A DNA stretch of 64,000 nt from Spartinivicinus marinus (GTDB taxonomy: Bacteria; Pseudomonadota; Gammaproteobacteria; Pseudomonadales; Zooshikellaceae), in NCBI RefSeq assembly GCF_026309355.1, contig NZ_JAPJZK010000001.1, forward strand, positions 62,001-126,000, written 5' to 3'. The position numbers and the translations under genes are program-made. Each line of letters begins with the position of its first letter. The first letter of the stretch is position 1. Shown here piece after piece: positions 55,318-64,000 of the stretch. The notes below the pieces were generated by a model. That model was not told the origin of the DNA. It saw nothing but the letters and a program-made list of their open reading frames with translations, and made no database searches.

Positions 55318-58300
55318 TCAATTACTCCAATAGTTTTTAGTTTTGACATCAAAAACTTTTCCTGACTGACTCCTAAAGTAATGTATTGAAATTCTATTAC
55401 CCTGTGCATCAAATCCATCTTTATAAACTTTTTGCCACTTACCTGCTTCATGCTGTCTCAATACCTCCAACAACTCCTTATTTTTTACCGTATGTGTTGT
55501 GGTACCATTGTGTCGCGCTCTAAATCCCTTAGGATATTTTGGTGAGTCTTTTATTGAGTTAAAAACCTCCTTACACTCATTATGCACCCAAGCTCCAAGC
55601 TCACCTATAAAATAGGTATGGGCATTGGCTACTTCTAAATTATACGTCGGTAAGTGTTCATCTGAAAGGCTGACCCCACCGACTTGCAGGACTCGTCCAT
55701 CATGGGAGGCAACAACATCACCTAACCTGAGTTCACTGGCTTCTACCCAGCCTTTACCTTGTACCCAGAATGGATGTTCTTCAGTGGTTCCATAGGTTTC
55801 CGATTGCCCTTCATCATCCGTTAATGTGACATATAAAATTTGCTCTGGATGGGCAATTAATGCTGAAACAGGTTGCCAACTATTTTCTGCCGTTTCATCA
55901 TTCCTGGCTGCAACCAGCTCCCCTTTTTCAACTTCTTCAATGGGCTTTAAGCCCTCTTTAGTCTTAACCAAGGTGCCAGCAATAAAACACTGACAAGGAG
56001 ATTTCTTTCTTGGGTTTTTCTTTTTACTAAAACCTTTATAACGCCTAAACCAGTTCCATGGTCTTGCACAAAAACCAGCACACTCCTTTGCAACACTGAG
56101 TGCTTCTTCACCAAAAGAGGATAATGAACCTTCACTACAATTGTTGTTATACCAGTCTATGAGTGCACTGGCTGCTGCGCCAATCGCTGCTTCTGCCACA
56201 CAAGCAGCAAAGCAACGACTTGCAGCTGCTGCGGCAGCAGAGCCAACAGCCATTGCAACAGGTATAATTGGTGCTTGGCCATAAGGGTCTGCCTTTATGA
56301 TAGGGTTAGCATTGGCAAATAAATAACGATTTACCCCACCACCTAAACCAATAGGGTCTGACTCTATATATCGACCTAGCTCTGGGTCATAATCTCGCCA
56401 ATAGTTATGGTTTAACCCTGTTTCTTTATCATGGTATTGGCCAGGGAATCGTAACGGCGTATCAACCTCTGCCTTATTAATAATGGCTTTACCAAATGAC
56501 TGGTAATTCGCAGACCAAACCACCTTACCATTAGCAGCCACCATCCGGGTGGGGGCACCTACCTGATCTGTTTGGAAATAATACAGTTGGCCATCTACCC
56601 GTTGGAATAATGGATTGGTCATCCAAGGGCTATAGGGGACAAATTGGTATTCGCGAATTAGCTGGCCGCTACTGTCGTACTCGGCAGCCAATCCATTCAG
56701 GTTATATAAAAAGTAACGCTTTTCACCATTGGTTTCTTTCCATAGCCTGTGGCCAAACAAGTTATAACCATAACGGGCAATTACCTGACCGGATCCATCC
56801 TCTACCCTGACCAAGCGTTCTAATTCGTTATAAAAAAACTTGGTCGTTTTCGCACCATGGCTTTTTTCGATTAAATTACCATTAGCATCATAGCGATAAC
56901 GTATATCACCCTGCTTAACCAGTTGATTAGCTTGATTATACTGCCAAACGGTTTGGTCATTATATTGGGTGCGGTTACCTACGCCATCATAACCAAACTG
57001 TTCATCTACTAATTGTGGTAAACCACTCCCTATATTTTCATTAGATGGCTGAGGATAGTCTGCCCCTGTGAGTTGATATAAAGCATTATAACTAAACTGA
57101 GCGGTTCCATTTTTATCAGTACGACTAATAATGTTACCAACAGCATCATGTTGATACTGCTGTCTGCTAATAATATTGCCAGCAGGGTCAATTAATTGAT
57201 TATCAACTAAATTACCAAAACCATTAACCGTACGTTTTATTTTTGTACCACCAGGTAAGGTAATTTCAACCGGTGACATCCACTGGTATTGGTTAACAAT
57301 TAATTGACCAACTGAAGGGATTTTAAGTGATTTAAATTCACCATTAGGTGTATAACTATATTCATAAGTAACCCCTTCTGGTGTGGTATAAGCTTGGATT
57401 TGACCATGCTCATTATAGCCATAGGTAAACGTCTTACTAAAAGGCCCATAGTTAACTGTGGTTGTTTCCAATTCACCTAACGTTGAATAGTGGTAGCTAA
57501 TTTCAACTTCATTATCTTTATAGTGGGTTAACAGCCCTACCACATCATAAGTTAATTCAACTACACGAGCCGGCTTTTCATCTGCTTGCTGAGTAAAAAC
57601 TTCCAATTTAATTAATTGGCCAACTTCATCATAATGATAAAGCCTTTTTTCACCACCCGCTGAAATACTTTGTTTTAAGTTGCCATCAGGATCATAACTA
57701 TAACGCCGTATCCGCTCCTGCCCCGAAGCAACCACAACGGTTTCAGCTGTTAACAAACCATCTTTATCATAACTAAAACGCGTTTCTCCCTCTTCAGCAT
57801 CGATAACTTTAATAACTTGGTTTAAATGATTATATTCAAACGTGGTTTGCCCACCTTTTGCATTAGTAACCTGGCTGACTCGTCCTAACTCGTCATATTT
57901 AAAAGCAGTTTGAATGTTATTGGCATCAATCTCTTCGGTAACCTGCCCAACAATATCATACTGAAAACGCCGTGTACGGGTCTTGCCATCAGCCACTGTA
58001 TCAACATGGCTAACTAAGCGACGTTCATTATACTTAAACTGCTGCTCAAAATTTGGATAAGTAATTTTCTTAAGACGGCTTTCTTCATATTGATAGCTGA
58101 CTTTGTTGGCTTCAGCATCAGTAAATAAAACGACTCGCCCATTACTATCAAATTGAATGGTTGAGGTATGATCACCATTTTTAATATGCGCTTGGTTTTT
58201 ACCTCGATCAATAGTGCGCGTTAATTGATAACCTGTAGCATCTGTCGTAGTAATATGTTCATTGAGAGCATTATGACCGTAATTAGTTTCTGCTTTATTG

Positions 58301-60120
58301 GCCTCAATGGTTTTTATTTGATTGCCAGCTTTGTCATATACATATTGGGTAGTTCTTCCCAGTGGGTCTGTTTCCTGTATTAAATTGCCTGCCAGGTCAT
58401 ACTCATAGTGATAGATATAGCCTTTTGGGGTAGTTTTGGTTAGTTTTAAACCCAATACATTAGTCGTATATTGGGTAATATGGCCTTCACCATCCTTAAC
58501 TTTTACTAGACGGTCCAGGTCATCATAGTAAGCAGTCTCAGATACATTAGCGCCATTATGACCACTGTATGTTGTAGTGACTGTACTACCATTAGTATCA
58601 CTATTTGAACCGTAACTATAAGAGACACTTCTAGAGACATCAGTGCCTACAGCGTCAGTTGTTGCGGTTAAACGGCCAGCGCTATCATAACTAAAGGAGT
58701 ATTTAACACCTTGTCGATCAACATAGCTTGAAATGTAATTAAAAGAACCTACATAACTAAAAACTTCTTCCGTACCATCAGCATGGGTAAATTCAAGTGG
58801 GTTGCCCCAAATATCATCCTGAATTGTTGTTTTTTTACCTTCTTTGTCAAAAATTGTTCTTACATTCGTCTCTGCGTTAAATATAACTCGTTGTATTAAT
58901 ACGCCATTAATATGTTCACGGTAAATTTCTTTTATTTTACTTCTTGACTTTTTCTTAACACTAACAGTTTCAAAGCCACCACCAATAACAGCATTCCCTC
59001 CGCTACTACCACTGCTCCCGCCTCCACCAGAACAGCCGCCGCCACTACCGCCTCCTCCAGCACTACGAACAACACCGTCAGCAAATCGAGGTTTCTTTTT
59101 TTTCTTTTCAGGTGGTTCACCATTGACTATGCGACGCTCAATGACTTTTCCTGTTGGTGTTTTAATGGTGAAATGGTAATAACGATTTTTTCTATCATAG
59201 TCATAATGATAACGAGTGGTTAAACCATCAGCACGAGTAATGCCAGTCACTCGTGTTTCGGCATACTGATATTGAGTGATATTATTTTCTGGATCAATTC
59301 GCTGGGATAAATGACCTGCTTCATTATAGGTATATTGCCAGTCGTATCCCCTAACATCAGTGACTTTTACTAATTGACCATTTTGGTAGTGGTATTGTAC
59401 TTTGCGCTCAGTGTAATCAGTAATATATTCGACTAAGCCACTGTCGCCAATATAATTAAAGGTAAATAATACCCGCTCCTGTTTATCAATTACCTGATGA
59501 ATACGACCCTGGCCATCTTTTTTTAGGGTGATTTCATTTCCTTCCGCATCGCCATATTTTAAAATAGCGCCAGTTTGATCATATTCAATCCAGTTACCTT
59601 CCCGGTTTTGCCAACGATACCCTGTTTCGGTACCAATAATATGAGTACCACCTTTCCCAAACCGCTTACTATTAGGCAACCGATAATATTTTACTTCATC
59701 TCTGACAATATAATCCCATTGAGTATAGTGCAGCTGTGCAGGAGTAACTTCTTCATTTTCTGAGCCTGGTGCATCAACAGAAACTGTATTCGGGCCAGTA
59801 TCACACCCAGAGGCAACACCTACTGAAAACTCACCAATTAATTGTTTTTCTTCTTCTACTTTTTTCAGTGATAAATTAACCCAACGTCGATTCCAAGCCC
59901 AACCTACACCAGGCTGATAAGTTCGTATAATACGCGCTGGGGAGCCTTTAGCTTGCAACCAAATATCCAGTTCTTTTAACCTAAATATTCCTGTGTGGCG
60001 AGGTTCTTCTTCCAATAGAATAATACCGGGCGCAGCAACAGTTAATTGCCCCCCTAAAAGTGAAAATAAAAATAATAAACAATAACCAAGCCGTATCAAC
60101 GACCTTAACCACCCCGTCAT
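55318..60120 (-). CDS. RHS polymorphic toxin with HINT domain and C-terminal toxin tip
   Basis: About 1600 residues from ATG 60118-60120 (MTGWLRSLIRLGYCLL), with GGTGG upstream; the frame opens at 60186. A signal peptide (ending TVAAP) is followed by YD repeats, broken at about residue 355-380 by a striking Gly/Ser stretch (GGGGSGGGCSGGGGSSGSSG). The RHS core ends LRFPGQYHDKETGL...RYIESDPIGLGGG. Then comes a HINT domain starting CQCFIAGTLVKTKEGL and ending GELGAWVHN, which should release the last 85 residues. That tip (EVFNSIKDSPKYPKGFRARH, SIHYFRSQSGKVFDVKTKNY) is an unassigned toxin domain with His/Asp/Lys-rich motifs. The DUF3969-like gene next door is the likely antidote. Confidence 0.9.
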   Translation of the reverse strand: MTGWLRSLIRLGYCLLFLFSLLGGQLTVAAPGIILLEEEPRHTGIFRLKELDIWLQAKGSPARIIRTYQPGVGWAWNRRWVNLSLKKVEEEKQLIGEFSVGVASGCDTGPNTVSVDAPGSENEEVTPAQLHYTQWDYIVRDEVKYYRLPNSKRFGKGGTHIIGTETGYRWQNREGNWIEYDQTGAILKYGDAEGNEITLKKDGQGRIHQVIDKQERVLFTFNYIGDSGLVEYITDYTERKVQYHYQNGQLVKVTDVRGYDWQYTYNEAGHLSQRIDPENNITQYQYAETRVTGITRADGLTTRYHYDYDRKNRYYHFTIKTPTGKVIERRIVNGEPPEKKKKKPRFADGVVRSAGGGGSGGGCSGGGGSSGSSGGNAVIGGGFETVSVKKKSRSKIKEIYREHINGVLIQRVIFNAETNVRTIFDKEGKKTTIQDDIWGNPLEFTHADGTEEVFSYVGSFNYISSYVDRQGVKYSFSYDSAGRLTATTDAVGTDVSRSVSYSYGSNSDTNGSTVTTTYSGHNGANVSETAYYDDLDRLVKVKDGEGHITQYTTNVLGLKLTKTTPKGYIYHYEYDLAGNLIQETDPLGRTTQYVYDKAGNQIKTIEANKAETNYGHNALNEHITTTDATGYQLTRTIDRGKNQAHIKNGDHTSTIQFDSNGRVVLFTDAEANKVSYQYEESRLKKITYPNFEQQFKYNERRLVSHVDTVADGKTRTRRFQYDIVGQVTEEIDANNIQTAFKYDELGRVSQVTNAKGGQTTFEYNHLNQVIKVIDAEEGETRFSYDKDGLLTAETVVVASGQERIRRYSYDPDGNLKQSISAGGEKRLYHYDEVGQLIKLEVFTQQADEKPARVVELTYDVVGLLTHYKDNEVEISYHYSTLGELETTTVNYGPFSKTFTYGYNEHGQIQAYTTPEGVTYEYSYTPNGEFKSLKIPSVGQLIVNQYQWMSPVEITLPGGTKIKRTVNGFGNLVDNQLIDPAGNIISRQQYQHDAVGNIISRTDKNGTAQFSYNALYQLTGADYPQPSNENIGSGLPQLVDEQFGYDGVGNRTQYNDQTVWQYNQANQLVKQGDIRYRYDANGNLIEKSHGAKTTKFFYNELERLVRVEDGSGQVIARYGYNLFGHRLWKETNGEKRYFLYNLNGLAAEYDSSGQLIREYQFVPYSPWMTNPLFQRVDGQLYYFQTDQVGAPTRMVAANGKVVWSANYQSFGKAIINKAEVDTPLRFPGQYHDKETGLNHNYWRDYDPELGRYIESDPIGLGGGVNRYLFANANPIIKADPYGQAPIIPVAMAVGSAAAAAASRCFAACVAEAAIGAAASALIDWYNNNCSEGSLSSFGEEALSVAKECAGFCARPWNWFRRYKGFSKKKNPRKKSPCQCFIAGTLVKTKEGLKPIEEVEKGELVAARNDETAENSWQPVSALIAHPEQILYVTLTDDEGQSETYGTTEEHPFWVQGKGWVEASELRLGDVVASHDGRVLQVGGVSLSDEHLPTYNLEVANAHTYFIGELGAWVHNECKEVFNSIKDSPKYPKGFRARHNGTTTHTVKNKELLEVLRQHEAGKWQKVYKDGFDAQGNRISIHYFRSQSGKVFDVKTKNYWSN

Positions 60121-60151
60121 ATCTACCACCATAAAAAAGACAACAACTCTC

Positions 60152-60182
60152 TTGTGCACCTCTTCAACTGAAGAAGTGCACA
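60152..60182 (-). terminator. hairpin between the FN3 giant gene and the RHS gene
   Basis: GTGCACTTCTTCA and TGAAGAGGTGCAC (minus strand) form a 13-bp stem with one G-T pair, followed by AAGAGAGTTGTTGTCTTTTTT. It may attenuate read-through from the upstream gene into the RHS gene. Confidence 0.6.
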
Positions 60183-60202
60183 ACATAAATAATTAAAGGA
60201 TT

Positions 60203-63200
60203 TTATTCTGCTGGCTCACTGCCACCTAAATTGCTGCAGGGGTCATCTCCACCGCCGCCACAGAAGCTATCATTTGGCCCTTCAGTAGTGGTTGGGCTCG
60301 GGAAGTAGCTTGTACCCCAGCCTCCGCCACCACCATAGTAATAGTGAGCACCACCACCTGTTGTGCCACCACTGGAAGTACTACAACTGCCTGCTGCTGA
60401 CCATTGCAATAACACAATGGTTCCACCCGGTACCCACTGGCCATTAGCACACTGGCCTTTATAAGACACCGAAATTTCGTAACGATGGTTTATACAACCT
60501 GCACCGGTTGCTTCACCATCTCCTTTAGGTACAAAGTCTTTTAATGCTCTCACTTTAAAGGGAATAACTACTACTTGGCCTGGTTCCAGCTCCTCAGGTA
60601 TCTCCGTCAAGTACTCAATTTGTGCAAAATTATCACCTGCCGGCAAATTTGCTTTCATGCTTTCTGCTTTAATTAGGCCATAGTTGGTTAACGTAATTTC
60701 CCCTTGGTAAATATCCCCTTTTTCCATGGTGGGTAAATTAATAGACATCGGCTCAAATACCACCACTGGTGCTGGTACATGGGTTTCATAAGTAGCATTT
60801 AATACGATGTCATAACGGTCTTCCAGAGTAATTTCTTTTACCGAAAACTCGATTGAAATCAGCTGATTCATCATAAAGACTTCTTCTGCCGTGGTAATTC
60901 CAGGTTTTATCCATAAAGTACCTGTCGCTGCTTTATGATCAAATGCGGAAGCCCGATAACTGTAACGGCCAGCAGTGATATCTTTAATTAATAATTCACC
61001 ATTTTGATCCGTTTTACCTTCAAAGGTAATACTGGGCACTTCTACATTTTGTAATTGAATCGACGTGTTAACCAACCCTGGAATTAATACCCCATTTTCA
61101 TCGAAGGTATTGGTGTAAATATCCGCCACCTGAAAATGTACCTGTCCTTTACCCGATTGTGATACAGCCACAAACACAGGAATGGATTGAGCTGGCCAGT
61201 TTTCTCCTGAAACCACTAGGTTAAATTGATATTCACCTTCTACCACCTGCTCATTTGGCTGCACCAGCAACTGAATACTTTGTTCAATGCCTGGTTGTAA
61301 GTCACCAAATTGTGCCGGTGTACCCAGGGTTATCCAATCAGGTGCCGGTTGGCCTTGGCTATCCTGTAGGGCTAACGTCAATTGTCGTGCAGTTTCTTGC
61401 CCAACATTGCTCAGGTTAATAAAGAGTGACTCTTCTTCACCGCGGGCTAAGCCAGTGCGAATATAACTGGGCTCTGCTTTTAATGCCGGTTTGGCTTGGG
61501 TAAAGGTGTAATTAACCTGAACGGTTTTAACTAGTTTTTCTTGGCTTTCATCCGTGGCTAATACATCAAACAACAACTGACCACTGGCAGGTGCCAAGTT
61601 ATTACCACTTAATGTTAGTGATAATACCCCTTGTTGTTCTGCCACTAACTGTTCTAAAGCCACAGAGTTAAAATTAACGCCTGCTGGTGCAGTAACTGCT
61701 TCTCCGTTTTCAGCCAATTGCGGACGATATTTTAAACGTATATTGGATAACGCCGTATGATGCCCAGCTTTCACATTCAGCTTAATTGGCTGCTGATAAT
61801 TACGAGGAATGCTCACATTAACCTTTGCAGGCCATACTTCTACCCCTTTCACCACAAATGTTGCCTGTTGTGGGCGAGTCAGCATACTTGGATGCAAGAC
61901 AGATACGGTGTATTCACCCGTTTCACCACGGCCAGGGGTAAAAGTTAAATTGAACTCGCCTGTTTCATTGGCATAAACAGAATATTCACGCTCAAAACCT
62001 CTTACAGATAGCACCACCTTCACAGGTACATTGGCTACAGAGTTATTATTAGCCCGTTCAACCGCACGTCCTTTAATGGTTACCGTTTCCCCTTCATAAA
62101 GCTCAGTTTTATCAACGGTTGTCACTTCTGCTATATAAGGCGTTTCTTGCAACGTCAGTTGATAACTTGCCTGAGTACCACTAATCGCCACAGATGTTGG
62201 CTTGCTTAGCTGATAATGGAGTTTATCCACTTCCAGCTTTAACACCACCACATCCGGGGCCGCAGCTGGTACTGGGATTTCAGTAACGGCTGAAGTGAAG
62301 GTTGTATCAGGGGCTACACGAGCAACTACTGATTTATTAGGTAGTTGTACGACATCTCCCACCAACTGCTTAACAGGTGCCGTACTTAAAATATTGCCTG
62401 CTAAATCTTCCAATACCCAACGGACTTCAGTTGAAGGCTGTTTCCCTTTCGCCATCAATAATTCAATGGCAACATCTGTTGGGTTATTGATTTGCAAGCG
62501 CGCTTTACCCACTGCTCCTCGGACAAACTCATCGGCAATAATAGTAGCTTCTACTCCTGCCTGACTAACAGTCACTAATGCTTCCTGCACTATGGTTACC
62601 TGCTGGCCAGGGTTACGATTAGATATCCAATGGGGTTGCCAAATAGTTTCCATGGTTAAAGTAACCACGCCAGGTAATTGCTCATATCCCCCTATTACCA
62701 CTGGAACATCTGTAATATTGTCAGCCTCAACTGTAAAACCATCAGACCAGTGGATATAGGTTTTGCCATTAATGCTCAAGCTAATTTTTAACTTAACATT
62801 ATTGACTGTTTGTTTACCTAAATTAGCCACTCTAAATTGCAGCTTATTCATAATGCCACGATAAAGCTGAGGTTGTTCACCAGCAACGGTTGTCAATTCA
62901 GTGGACAATGCAGGCAAGGCAATATCATGGGCCAGGCTTTCCTTACCATTATTATCAACTGCCTTGATTTGGTAGATTCTTTCACCTAATTGGCCTCGAT
63001 TTAACTGACTATCGACATAATCAGAATCAACAAACTGAGGTTCTGGTAATAGCTGATCATGCAATGACCGCACATCGTTAATATCTACAGCACCTACTTT
63101 ATAGCCATTAATATTTTGGCCATTATGCTGCCAGCTAATTTCTGGTTTACCGGTTAACGGTAAGCGTATTTTTACATCAGCGACAGGCAACAGTTGGGTA

Positions 63201-64000
63201 TTTAAGTAAACCGCATTGGATGGGGCTGATTCATTACCCGCAGGGTCAATGGCCGTAACAAAATAAAGGTGTTCATTAATTGATGGCGCTGAGTCGAGTG
63301 CTTTTAACCCTTTTATTGGCGTTAACACTGGCTGATAGTCAGCTAATGTTGTTAACTCCTCCAGGCTTGTTAATGGCAACCGATAGAGCTGATAACGCAG
63401 TTGACCATTTTGCAGCTCACCTGCTGGTACCTGCCATTCAGCCACTACCCCTTTGCCTGTTAATTGGGCTTTAAATTCCGTAGGGGCTTGTGGTTTTTCA
63501 CCATCGGCTACAACTTTTACTACCTCACTTAAAGCACTTTCAGCACGCTGACCATTATGCTTTCTGATCGTAGCGATAGCATACCAATAATTACCATCCA
63601 CTAATGGAGCGTTTTTACCGTCTAGATAACCAGGCGCTTCATTCGCTAATTCAGCATTGGTTAGCTCAATTAATGAAGTAAAGTCCTCATCTACCTGGTT
63701 TTTACGATAAACCACATAACCATCAGCCTCTGCTACTGAATGCCAATTAAGTTGAACTTTACCACCCGCTAAGGCCGTTGCAGCAACCCCTGTTGGTGCT
63801 GTTAAAGGTGGTAAATCCCCTTGGTAAACCTGGAATTTATGTTTTACTTTAATTCCAGTCGCCTGATTACCTAAACGGTCTTCTGCCTGGAAATCAAAAC
63901 CTAAATATTCCACCACAGGTTCACCCGCATTATCTAACCCCACATCAGCAGGCAAAGTAAGATAACCAATATAAACCGGCTGGTTAGGCTGAGACTGTGG
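60203..64000 (-). CDS. giant FN3/Ig-like surface protein, N-terminus outside window
   Basis: The frame is open to the right edge (at least 1265 residues); no start is seen. The first visible part has fibronectin type III repeats (PPLTAPTGVAATALAGGKVQ, APTEFKAQLTGKGVVAEW), followed by CARDB- and Ig-like domains (YRGIMNKLQFRVANLGKQTV), a carboxypeptidase-regulatory-like unit (FEGKTDQNGELLIKDITAGR), and a Gly/Tyr-rich end (GGGAHYYYGGGGGWGTSY). It is probably exported. It is transcribed into the RHS gene, which starts 83 bases downstream of its stop, so it is probably an accessory surface or delivery protein of that toxin. Confidence 0.85.
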   Translation of the reverse strand, partial: PQSQPNQPVYIGYLTLPADVGLDNAGEPVVEYLGFDFQAEDRLGNQATGIKVKHKFQVYQGDLPPLTAPTGVAATALAGGKVQLNWHSVAEADGYVVYRKNQVDEDFTSLIELTNAELANEAPGYLDGKNAPLVDGNYWYAIATIRKHNGQRAESALSEVVKVVADGEKPQAPTEFKAQLTGKGVVAEWQVPAGELQNGQLRYQLYRLPLTSLEELTTLADYQPVLTPIKGLKALDSAPSINEHLYFVTAIDPAGNESAPSNAVYLNTQLLPVADVKIRLPLTGKPEISWQHNGQNINGYKVGAVDINDVRSLHDQLLPEPQFVDSDYVDSQLNRGQLGERIYQIKAVDNNGKESLAHDIALPALSTELTTVAGEQPQLYRGIMNKLQFRVANLGKQTVNNVKLKISLSINGKTYIHWSDGFTVEADNITDVPVVIGGYEQLPGVVTLTMETIWQPHWISNRNPGQQVTIVQEALVTVSQAGVEATIIADEFVRGAVGKARLQINNPTDVAIELLMAKGKQPSTEVRWVLEDLAGNILSTAPVKQLVGDVVQLPNKSVVARVAPDTTFTSAVTEIPVPAAAPDVVVLKLEVDKLHYQLSKPTSVAISGTQASYQLTLQETPYIAEVTTVDKTELYEGETVTIKGRAVERANNNSVANVPVKVVLSVRGFEREYSVYANETGEFNLTFTPGRGETGEYTVSVLHPSMLTRPQQATFVVKGVEVWPAKVNVSIPRNYQQPIKLNVKAGHHTALSNIRLKYRPQLAENGEAVTAPAGVNFNSVALEQLVAEQQGVLSLTLSGNNLAPASGQLLFDVLATDESQEKLVKTVQVNYTFTQAKPALKAEPSYIRTGLARGEEESLFINLSNVGQETARQLTLALQDSQGQPAPDWITLGTPAQFGDLQPGIEQSIQLLVQPNEQVVEGEYQFNLVVSGENWPAQSIPVFVAVSQSGKGQVHFQVADIYTNTFDENGVLIPGLVNTSIQLQNVEVPSITFEGKTDQNGELLIKDITAGRYSYRASAFDHKAATGTLWIKPGITTAEEVFMMNQLISIEFSVKEITLEDRYDIVLNATYETHVPAPVVVFEPMSINLPTMEKGDIYQGEITLTNYGLIKAESMKANLPAGDNFAQIEYLTEIPEELEPGQVVVIPFKVRALKDFVPKGDGEATGAGCINHRYEISVSYKGQCANGQWVPGGTIVLLQWSAAGSCSTSSGGTTGGGAHYYYGGGGGWGTSYFPSPTTTEGPNDSFCGGGGDDPCSNLGGSEPAE

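Noticed and set aside
58932-59123. 63-codon Val/Ala-rich frame inside the RHS gene
   Set aside because: It is a shifted reading of the Gly/Ser insert and has no site or family.

Overview
The window looks like chromosome of an AT-rich (roughly 40% GC by eye) marine gammaproteobacterium. The gene content fits an Oceanospirillales-type organism: a FabY-like ketoacyl synthase, a GbpA-type chitin-binding LPMO, a LapA-type T1SS protein, a four-gene LPP20/LpoB/COG3014 lipoprotein operon, large RHS and RTX proteins, and many small repeats. A genus such as Zooshikella or Spartinivicinus is only a guess.

Layout. 1-612 holds the edge of what looks like an EspA/SseB-type type III secretion locus (filament protein plus small chaperone), followed by 1.2 kb of gene-free AT-rich DNA. 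1791-10394 carries an HDOD protein, tRNA-Ser(GGA), a CobB sirtuin, and an RND efflux operon (adaptor, permease, DUF4139 protein). 10722-13809 is a redox/stress block: peroxiredoxin-glutaredoxin fusion, dihydrolipoamide-dehydrogenase-like enzyme, CBS protein. 13877-16086 is a divergent ampR-ampC pair in which ampR is broken by an in-frame TGA. 16334-18872 is an ECF sigma factor overlapping a membrane-anchored VWA protein. 19305-20980 is a complete IS with perfect 16-bp ends and a 5-bp target duplication.

21142-30576 is the first polymorphic-toxin region. It holds a chimeric DUF6531/YD/RTX protein with three nearly identical 588-bp tandem repeats, an RHS protein with a variable C-terminal tip overlapped by a candidate immunity gene, and further small orphan genes. 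31060-51171 is mixed: FabY-like synthase, GlxA-type regulator, orphan yidD, a possible caspase-fold protein, a ClpX-type zinc-finger protein, a GNAT gene truncated at a repeat, M28 aminopeptidase, YtcJ-type amidohydrolase, a very short LapA-like protein with a TAAG site, UspA, a type II thioesterase, GbpA and the lipoprotein operon. 51598-54513 contains a REP-type tyrosine transposase, two duplicated remnants of its 5' end, and an IS1111-type element with a candidate guide-RNA hairpin. 54514-64000 is the second polymorphic-toxin operon: an FN3/Ig-like giant protein (cut by the window edge), an RHS protein with a HINT domain and a C-terminal toxin tip, and a DUF3969-like immunity candidate.

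Two things tie the window together. One is a family of modular palindromic repeats with arms TATACCC...TTTTTAGG, in at least seven clear and several degenerate copies; they swap internal hairpin modules and border or alter genes. The other is repeated toxin-immunity architecture. No CRISPR array or rRNA was seen.
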